Below, piece by piece: positions 56,882 to 64,000 of a DNA stretch of 64,000 nucleotides. The notes under the pieces are model-generated. The model was not told where the DNA came from and ran no database searches. It worked only from the letters and a program-made list of their open reading frames with translations. A program made the position numbers and the translations under genes. How positions within the stretch are numbered: the stretch's first letter is position 1; the number at the start of each line of letters is the position of its first letter. Source of the DNA: Zingiber officinale (lineage: Eukaryota > Streptophyta > Magnoliopsida > Zingiberales > Zingiberaceae); contig NC_055990.1 of NCBI RefSeq assembly GCF_018446385.1, positions 30,589,891-30,653,890 on the forward strand, given 5' to 3'.

Positions 56882-57703
56882 TCAGATAGTCTTGTTCCGC
56901 AACTGATGCTCCTTCCGATCTAGAATCCGTACCGGAACCTCCTCATAAGTGACGTCAGGCTGAACTGGAATTGAGATATCTGTCAGCACATGTGTCGGAT
57001 CGGGTACATATCTCCTCAGCATAGATACGTGGAATAAATCGTGCACGCCTGCTAGCGACGGTGGTAGTGCCAGTCGGTAAGCTACTACTCCAATCCTCTC
57101 CAGGATCTCGAAAGGGCCAATGTATCGTGGAGCTAGCTTACCTCTGAGGTCAAATCTTTTCACCTCTTTCGTGGGTGAAACTCGCAGAAAAACATGATCA
57201 CCAATAGAGAACTCCAAAGGTCTGCGTCTCCGATCAGCATAACTCTTTTGGCAGTCCTGCGCCTCTGACATCCTCCGTCTGATAATACGGACCAACTCTG
57301 CCTCATAGTGAGCTCTATGAGGTCCCAATAGCTGGGCCTCTCCAACCTCATCCCAGAGGATGGGTGTCCAACAAGGCCTACCATACAACGCTTCAAACGG
57401 TGCCATCTGGATAGCCAAATGAAAGCTGTTGTTGTAGGTGAACTCTACCAATGGAAAATGATCCTCCCAACTGCCTCCGAAATCTAATACACATGACCTT
57501 AGCAAGTCCTCTAGAGTCTGTATGGTCCGCTCTGACTGTCCATCTGTCTGCGGATGGAAAGTTGTACTGAAACGGAGCTGAGTGCCCAAGGCCTGCTGTA
57601 CACTCTGCCAGAAACAAGACATGAACCGGGGGTCTCTATCCAAAATAATAGTCAAAGGGACACCATGTAATCTGATGATCTCCCGGCAATACAGATCTGC
57701 CAA
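56882..57703 (-). pseudogene. Integrase C-terminal two thirds, element B
   Basis: 273 residues from DLYCREIIRLHGVPLTIILD (second catalytic Asp) through FHPQTDGQSERTIQTLEDLL (Glu) and the GPF module YIGPFEILERIGVVAYRL. A stop right after QLRNKTI removes the chromodomain, whose DNA remains out of frame at about 56800-56880. The zinc module and first Asp lie upstream in broken frames (57704-58089). Confidence 0.85.
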
Positions 57704-58089
57704 TCAATCCAGGGAATCAGTCTTCCGGATCCCTAAGAAGTGCGCGTATTTGGTTAATCGATCAACGATTACCCAAATCACGTCATGGCCTCGTCGTGTC
57801 CTCGGTAACCCACCACAAAGTCCATAGTAATGTGTTCCCATTTCCACTCAGGAATAGGAATCCGCTAAAGTAAGCCAGCAGGTCTCTAGTGCTCGATCTT
57901 CACCTGCTGACAGATAAGACATCTCGCTACAAATTTCGTGATGTCTTTCTTCATACCGTTCCACCAATAGGAACTCCTCAAATCTCAATACATGCGGGTC
58001 CCACCTGGATGGATCGTAAATCGAGAGCGATGAGCCTCCTGAAGTAGCTCCTGCAAAACCGGGTGAGACTGAGGTACGCATAATCTGCC

Positions 58090-58602
58090 TCAGAAGTATA
58101 TAACACCCTCCTCGTCTCGTGTGAACTCGGTGTGCTGCCTGGAAGCTACCAAGCTACCAATAAACTGAAAATGCTGATCACTGGCTTGGGCCTCTCGGAT
58201 CCTCATCCTGATCGATGACTGAGCAACCATGGTAACCAGAATACCCTGCTCTGTCTGTCCCTGCTCCTCAAGGTTTAACCCGGAGAAACCCTGAATCAAG
58301 TCTGTGACTGAAGTCTGGTGGCAAGCCAAAGTCCCTCTGGACTTCCTGCTGAGTGCATCGACAACCACATTAGCTTTCCCCGGGTGATAGCTAATGGTAC
58401 AATCATAATCCTTCAGGAACTCCATCCATCTCCTCTGTCGGAGATTATGCTCCTTCTGAGTAAAAATATATTTGAGACTCATATGATCAGTGAGAATCTC
58501 AAATGTAATGCCGTATAAATGATGCCACCAAAGCTTTAGAGCAAAGATGATGGCAGCTAGCTCTAGATCATGAACTGGGTAGTTCTTCTCATGCTCCTTC
58601 AA
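58090..58602 (-). pseudogene. RNase H and start of integrase region, element B
   Basis: 170 residues: [20 protein letters not shown], then [20 protein letters not shown] with the RNase H DH pair, [24 protein letters not shown] sequence and [20 protein letters not shown] with the final Asp, then the linker toward integrase. It is separated from RT by the solo LTR at 58640-60417. Confidence 0.85.
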
Positions 58603-58639
58603 CTGTCGAGAAGCATAGGAGACTACCCTGCCGTGCTGC

Positions 58640-60417
58640 TGTTAGTTAGAGCCCTAGAGCCAATCATATGATGATTGTTGTATGGACTCATTATATCATA
58701 TTCTTAAGTATATAAAGGCATTTGTTTTGGTTATTATACTTACTTGTATTGGTGTCAAATAACTAAGTATAATAGCGTCCTTGAGTAGAAGGTTCTTATC
58801 TATATCAATCGATTGATTGAATCGATAGTGAGATGATATAGAGAACACTACTCTTAATCATTCCTAGTCAAGTATTAACATTCAGGGACAATGTTAATGC
58901 GACAAGACTAGCATGTAGGTCAACCCGATGACTTGATCTCATAAGTCATGGATATAGAGATATCAAGTTGACACATGGGTATGCATTGGAGAATGTATAC
59001 TAAATGACCCGCCATGAGAAAGTATCATGGATCGTTATATGAGTGTCATATACTTTCTCATGTGGCTATTAGTATGACTATTAGTCCTTGGACCTGAAGT
59101 CACCATGGTTCCCTACATAAGGAGTTACATACTTTAGCTTCGTCAAACGTCACCCGTAATTAGGTGGACTATAAAGGCGATTACTGGGTATGTAACAAAT
59201 TATGCGGAGGGATGTGAGTGATGTAGATGGGATCTATCCCTCCTATATAAGGGAGTGACATCGTTATTCTTGATAGAGTGAGACCACTAAGTACATGACC
59301 ATGCCCAAATGAGTCAATATGAGATATTGAGCTCATTTGATTTGAGTGAGTCTACTTGGAGTTCAAGATTTAGATTGATTAGAGGATGACACCATCTATG
59401 CCTCAAATTGATCAATCTAGATGTCAAGGATAGAAGGACACTTGTCATATATTGTGAAGAGTCACAATTAGTAGTCACAAGGTGATGTTGGATCTCAACA
59501 TTCTTGTAACTTGGGTAGTAATGATGTGTTGCTAGATACTGCTCATTACTTATGCTTCTAAATGGGTTTAGGAGCATTGCCAACGTTACAAGAACCTATA
59601 GGGTCACATACAAAGGGAAATTAGATGAAGATTAGGTTCATTTGATGTACCTAGAGGATTAGGTTCATGTGATGAACCAAATTGTATTAAGAGTAATCCA
59701 AATTAGATTAATTGAGTAAGACTTGATTGAGTTAGACTTGAGTTAGACTCAAGTGAGGTTAGACTTGAGTTAGACTCAAGTGAGGTTAGACTTGAGTTAA
59801 ACTCAAGTGAGGCTAGACTTGAGTTAGACTCAAGTGAGGCTTAATGATGATATTCATTGAATTTTGAATTCAATGATAAATGGAATTCAATTTGAATTTT
59901 AGATTCAAATTTCGAATGAGTTTCAAAATGACCATTTAATGAAGAATATTAAATACTCATTAAGGCTCATTAATGAGATTCATTAATGGTGTTAATGAGC
60001 ATTAAGTATTTTCATTAGATGAAAATACTTAAGCCATTTTTTACTCTTATTTTCATTATCGATCATTATTATTCCTCCTTGCTTCTTCTTCTCTCCCTCT
60101 CCTCCTCCTTGGCCGAAACATCTAAGAGTGCTAGCACACTCTAGGTGTTTTTCTCCACCTAATCGTTCATGTGGATACACATAGAGGGGTGTTCACTTGA
60201 CACCTTTGAGATTCGACATCTTGTTGGACGAGCGGGATTCGCGAAGGGCTTCGCTACAAGGGTAATCTCTTTACCATGTAGATCTAATGTAGATCTAGGA
60301 TAGAAAAACATGTACACGAAATTTTTGTTCTTTTAATCTTCGCACGGATCCGGTGGCATAGGATTTCGAGGTTTCCGTAATGCAAAAAGCGATTTTTACG
60401 GCTCGAAAATCCCAACA
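58640..60417. mobile_element. Solo LTR, 1778 bp, in element B RNase H
   Basis: Starts TGTTAGTTAGAGCCCTAG and ends CGAAAATCCCAACA, with a perfect GCTGC duplication (58635-58639 and 60418-60422). The 'actataaaggcgattactgg' and 'gtgagaccactaagtacatg' phrases suggest a widespread plant copia-type LTR, but I cannot name the lineage. The 5' part of the open frame 60284-60417 belongs to it. Confidence 0.85.
59735..59850 (+). repeat. Tandem repeat, about 4 x 26-30 bp
   Basis: Units of 'gacttgagttagactcaagt' plus 'gaggtta'. Each unit is itself a small palindrome (acttgagt/actcaagt). Confidence 0.85.
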
Positions 60418-60422
60418 GCTGC

Positions 60423-61183
60423 ATCAGAACATCGCCCAAACCCTGGAGAGACGCGTTGGCATAGAGCACGAATCCGTCCTTTCCAGAAGGTAAAACCAAT
60501 ACTGGAGCCAACACTAATCTTCGCTTCAGCTCCTGGAAGCTGGTCTCGCAATCCTCAGACCACGAGAACTTCACGTCTTTCCTAGTCTGGCGTGTCAATG
60601 GCATAGAAATCCGAGAGAAACCCTCGACGAACCTTTTGTAATATCCTGCTAGTCCCAGAAAACTGTGGATCTCCTGAACTGATTTCGGTTGCTCCCAACT
60701 GGTGACAGCCTCGATCTTCTGATGGTCTACTGAAATACCTCTCCTAGAGACCACATGTCCCAGAAAACCGACTGAGGATAGCCAGAATGCACACTTGCTG
60801 AACTTCACGTATTGCTGATGTAGTCGAAGAGTCTCCAAAACTGTGCGAAGATGCTGCACATGTTCCTCTTCGGAACGCGAGTAGACCAATATGTCATCGA
60901 TGAAAATGATAACAAACTGATCAAGATACTCCAGAAAGACGCGGTTCATCAGATCCATAAATACCGCTGGAGCATTGGTAAGCCCAAATGGCATTACCAA
61001 AAACTCATAATGACCATACCTGGTACAGAAAGTTGTCTTCTGAATATCAGATTCTCTGACTCTCTGCTAATGATACCCAGATCGCAAATCAATCTTGGAA
61101 TACACTGATGTACCTCTGAGCTGATCAAACAAATTCTCGATCCATGGTAAGGGGTACTTATTTCTGACGGTCACTGCATTCAG
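60423..61183 (-). pseudogene. Reverse transcriptase, C-terminal two thirds, element B
   Basis: The minus-strand frame from 61000 reads [39 protein letters not shown] with the catalytic FIDD at about 60893-60898, [20 protein letters not shown] and [18 protein letters not shown], ending in the RNase H start. A stop just upstream (in the SGYHQLRV motif, about 61066) separates it from the N-terminal part. Confidence 0.87.
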
Positions 61184-61795
61184 CTATCTATAGTCAATGC
61201 ATAATCTTAGTGTACCATCCTTCTTCTTGACAAATAACACTGGAGAACCCCATGGAGAAACACTAGGGTGAATAAATCCCCTGTCTAAAACCTCCTGGAG
61301 TTGAACCTTCAGCTCGTTCAACTCTTTTAGTGTCATACGATAAGGAGCATTCGATGCCGGCGCGGTCCCCAGAATCAGCTCAATAGCGAACTCCACTTGC
61401 CTTTTGGGAGGCAAACCTAGTAGCTCCTCTGGAAATATATCTGGGTACTCTCGGACTACTGGCACATCGGAGAGCTGTGAACTACTGCTGTCGTCAGTAC
61501 TAATCAAAGATAGCAGAAAACCCTGACAACCATACAACAGCAGCTTCTGAGCCTGCATCGCCAAAATGATCGATATGCTGTCATCTTTGATGCCAGTGAA
61601 ATTCCACGAGGGTTGGTTCGGAGGCCAGAATGTGATCACCCTCGTTTGGCAATCAATAGTGGCATGATATGCTGATAAACAGTCCATGCCAAGAATAATA
61701 TCAAAATCGACCATTTCCAATACTAAAAGATCCACCGTAAGTATTATGTTGCCAAAATCTAACGGGCAACCTCTGACCTCTTGGGTGACGTCCAT
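61184..61795 (-). pseudogene. Protease end and RT start, element B
   Basis: 203 residues: [20 protein letters not shown] and [14 protein letters not shown] of the protease, the linker to RT ([20 protein letters not shown]), then [20 protein letters not shown] and CIDYR before a stop. The protease active-site Asp lies upstream near 61900 in a disturbed frame. Confidence 0.82.
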
Positions 61796-62949
61796 GGTGT
61801 CACCGGAAGGTAGAGAGAAGGTCAGTCACTGCAATCTGAAAGTGGGTAATCTACCAATCTCCTACATAAAAGTACGAGATATAAAAGAATGCGAGCTACC
61901 AGTATCTATCAGTATATCTACAGATAAAGCATAAATAGAAATCGTACTGCAGAAAATGGATCCGTCGGCTCGCTGCGCATCCTCTCTGGTGACCGCATGA
62001 ATACGCCCAGTCTTTGGCAGAGGATGAGGTGGCAACGCTGCCTGCGACTGCTGCGTCTGGGCAGGAGCCTGCCACTGAGGCGGTGCTGGATACTGTGCCA
62101 GAGAAGTCTGAGAGGGTGGCGACTGATACTGTACCGATGGCTGGGACTGCGTCTGATATTGAGCCTGTGGCTGGGGCTGCGACTGGTACTGCCCCTGAGT
62201 CAGATAATGAGGTCCCAGAACAGAGCTTTGGGGTACTATGGAAGTACTGGGGTACTCCTACCCGAGCATGCCAAATGCAGCTGCTGAAGGGGAAATTGTC
62301 ACCTGCTGGCGATGTGAGGGTGGAAATCTCCGCCCTCCTCGTCGAGCCCCTGACTGACTGTGCTATCCTCCCTGAGCAGTAACTCCGGGAGCAGTATGCT
62401 GAGCCTTCAGCGGGCAATCTTGACTCTGGTGCCCAGGCAGTTTGCAATAAAAGCAAACTGACTGTCCCAGAGAGCAGGCTGTGGTGATGTGATCTCTGGA
62501 CCCACATCGAAAATAGTGAATGTCACTGACGGTTTATTTTCGGTCCTGCTGAGGAGACCAGAAATGTCCTGAGGAAGACTGCCCTGACTTCTGAGGCCTA
62601 CGAAATACCCCAAAAGTACCCTGACCTGGCCGATTGCCACTGCTCTACTACTGTGTAGCCTGTGACTGCTGGATCTGTCCAGACGTCTGACCCGGCTGCT
62701 TCCTTTTTCTGTCTGGAAACGCTCTCTGCTGAGCTGACTCAATCATGAGGGCTCTGTCCAACGTCTCCAAATAAGATGCACTACCAAGACCGGCAAGCCT
62801 TACTTGTACCTGTCCATCCAGCCCCTGAATGAACTGTTGCATACGTGAACTGTCCTTAGCAACCAGTTCTGGACAAAATCAGGTCAATCTGTCAAACTCT
62901 GCATTATACTCTATCACCGACTAGTTGTTCTGTCACAACTCAGGAAATC
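61796..62949 (-). pseudogene. Gag C-terminus with zinc knuckle, element B
   Basis: Several short frames. One reads CFYCKLPGHQSQDCP (near 62410-62460), a CCHC nucleic-acid-binding knuckle, and another MQQFIQGLDGQVQVRLAGLG (62783-62842) from the capsid end. A long Gln/Pro/Ala-rich linker fills 62000-62400. Frame breaks are frequent. Confidence 0.7.
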
Positions 62950-63870
62950 CTACCGGCGAGCCATCTGATAAGCTCGTGGGAAGAAGTGGCTCTCAAAAGC
63001 CTCTCTGAACCTGACCCAAGTAATGTTCTGCTCGTCGATAATGGAACGTTGAGTAACCCACCAGGTGCCGGCCTTGTCCCGTAAGTGAAAAGCAGTCAGC
63101 TCTGCTTTCTCCCACTCGGAGCAAGCCATATAGAAGAAGGTCCGCTCCATAGTCTCTATCCATGACAGGGCCACACTCGGATCAAGGTCCTCTCGGAAGA
63201 GTGTAAATCGACTCTTCATCGACTCTGCCAACGCTGGAATCTTGGCTCGTGCCGCGACAATGTCAGTGAGGTGTGTCGGACCGGCTACAGGAACTGGCGG
63301 AACCACTAGAGCTGGTGTTACAGGTGGTACCGCTGAATAGACCGGACGAGGTACTCCCGGTGCTGCTGTATAAACTGGAGTATATGCCGCCGGTGGCACT
63401 GCAGGGTCAGCATAGGTGGCTGCGGCTGGATGTACGTTAGGTAGTGGTATCAGATGTGGAGGAACCGGTATCACGGGTGCAGGTGTTGCTGGGTATACTG
63501 TAGGTACTGGTGGCACAGGTGCCACTGGTGTCGGGTACACGGTAGGTCCAGGTGGCGGTGGTGCCGGGTACGCCGTAGGCTGGGCCGGAGTAGGTGCGGG
63601 GTATGCCGGTAGTACCCCTGGTGGTACCGTAAATACAGTAGGGGTGGATACAGTCGGTACAGCCGAGGTAGGTACCTCTAAAGGAGCCATCGGGGTCTGA
63701 GAGCCCGATGCGCCTGCAGTATCCTGAGTCTGTCCCTGACTGACAGGCTCAACACTAGTAGGCATCTCTGACAAGTCCAAAGATCCCAAGGTCCTCGTAC
63801 GTGGTCGTCCAGCACCACGTCTCGTAGTTATTCGTGTAGATTTCCTCATATCTGTTAAGTTATACCACAT
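62950..63870 (-). CDS. Gag N-terminal part, element B
   Basis: 306 residues. The start MRKSTRITTRRGAGRPRTR (24 bp inside the open frame) matches the gag start of element A. A Pro/Val/Ala/Thr-rich region is followed by the capsid domain (RFTLFREDLDPSVALSWIE, FYMACSEWEKAELTAFHL). The frame ends after FFPRAYQMARR, close to where element A also breaks. Confidence 0.87.
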   Translation of the reverse strand: MWYNLTDMRKSTRITTRRGAGRPRTRTLGSLDLSEMPTSVEPVSQGQTQDTAGASGSQTPMAPLEVPTSAVPTVSTPTVFTVPPGVLPAYPAPTPAQPTAYPAPPPPGPTVYPTPVAPVPPVPTVYPATPAPVIPVPPHLIPLPNVHPAAATYADPAVPPAAYTPVYTAAPGVPRPVYSAVPPVTPALVVPPVPVAGPTHLTDIVAARAKIPALAESMKSRFTLFREDLDPSVALSWIETMERTFFYMACSEWEKAELTAFHLRDKAGTWWVTQRSIIDEQNITWVRFREAFESHFFPRAYQMARR

Positions 63871-64000
63871 ATATTACTACAAGTATAATAATTATAAAAT
63901 AAACATCATACCTATTTGCTGGCTGGAGATGTTCCGTCGCTGTCCAGTCCCCTTTTTTTTTCCTCAGAATTCTGTACAAGAAAATCACCTGAAATCCATA
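63871..64000 (-). other. Untranslated leader of element B
   Basis: No coding. It matches the leader of element A near 10760-10870 ('atttgccgtctggagatatt' type sequence). The primer-binding site lies beyond the window. Confidence 0.6.

Larger units (their letters stand above)
50091..64000 (-). mobile_element. Element B: second chromovirus copy, right end outside the window
   Basis: The left (3') LTR is 50091-56676, a polypurine tract is at 56677, then integrase, RNase H, RT, protease and gag follow on the minus strand up to 63870, in the same order as element A. The 5' LTR and primer-binding site lie beyond 64000. Two solo LTRs are inserted (51431-55219 and 58640-60417). The RT catalytic box is intact here, unlike in element A, but stops and shifts break the frame elsewhere and the chromodomain is lost. 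The element is non-functional as read. Confidence 0.9.

Overview
This is nuclear DNA of a flowering plant with a large, repeat-rich genome. The evidence is spliceosomal GT-AG exon fragments of plant-only genes (ARF, SPX, SPIRRIG, plant U-box, NDH subunit), a CC-NBS-LRR gene, and nested Ty3/gypsy, copia, CACTA, MULE, hAT, LINE and SINE-like elements. A monocot seems likely, but that is only an impression. The window holds no bacterial features, rRNA, tRNA or CRISPR array.

Layout. (1) 1-32098 is a stack of nested elements. The oldest layer appears to be a minus-strand Tat-lineage Ty3/gypsy element: RT, RNase H and integrase lie at 32098-26614, an antisense extra ORF at 18722-21067, and a 3' LTR remnant at 1574-2596. 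It is split by a 16-kb CACTA element (2597-18721, TSD TTG), which itself hosts a full-length 11.2-kb chromovirus (2786-14016, TSD AGTTT). It is split again by a second gene-carrying CACTA remnant ending at 26184, which hosts a copia-like solo LTR (24312-25485, TSD GCAAC), and by a solo chromovirus LTR (27030-29988, TSD GGGGG). (2) 32099-36860 is AT-rich: transposon debris, a (TA)n tract, tandem repeats and a MULE-type MITE with a 10-bp TSD. (3) 37131-40131 is a minus-strand CC-NBS-LRR gene that is frameshifted in its LRR region, so probably a pseudogene. (4) 40826-42545 is a foldback element, a second (TA)n tract and a LINE RNase H relic. (5) 42703-47988 is a third, complete CACTA element (TSD TTA) carrying exon pieces of three host genes. 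(6) 48464-48959 is an hAT-like non-autonomous element. (7) 50091 to the window end is a second chromovirus copy. Its 3' LTR is split by a solo LTR (51431-55219, TSD GTATA) and its RNase H/RT region by another (58640-60417, TSD GCTGC).

The main result is the set of three CACTA elements, all without visible transposase, which between them carry fragments of at least nine host genes. Element 1 has an NDH subunit (PnsB1-like), SPIRRIG/BEACH, a U-box ARM protein (antisense) and SECRET AGENT O-GlcNAc transferase. Element 2 has an auxin response factor PB1 domain and an SPX protein. Element 3 has acetyl-CoA synthetase, NSF and ARGONAUTE1. In element 1, one open frame runs from the NDH fragment into the SPIRRIG fragment. 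These are Pack-CACTA-type transduplications; most pieces carry stops or frameshifts and keep their introns. No gene here is confidently intact and functional for the host. Gene names come from recognising the translated sequence, without database confirmation.
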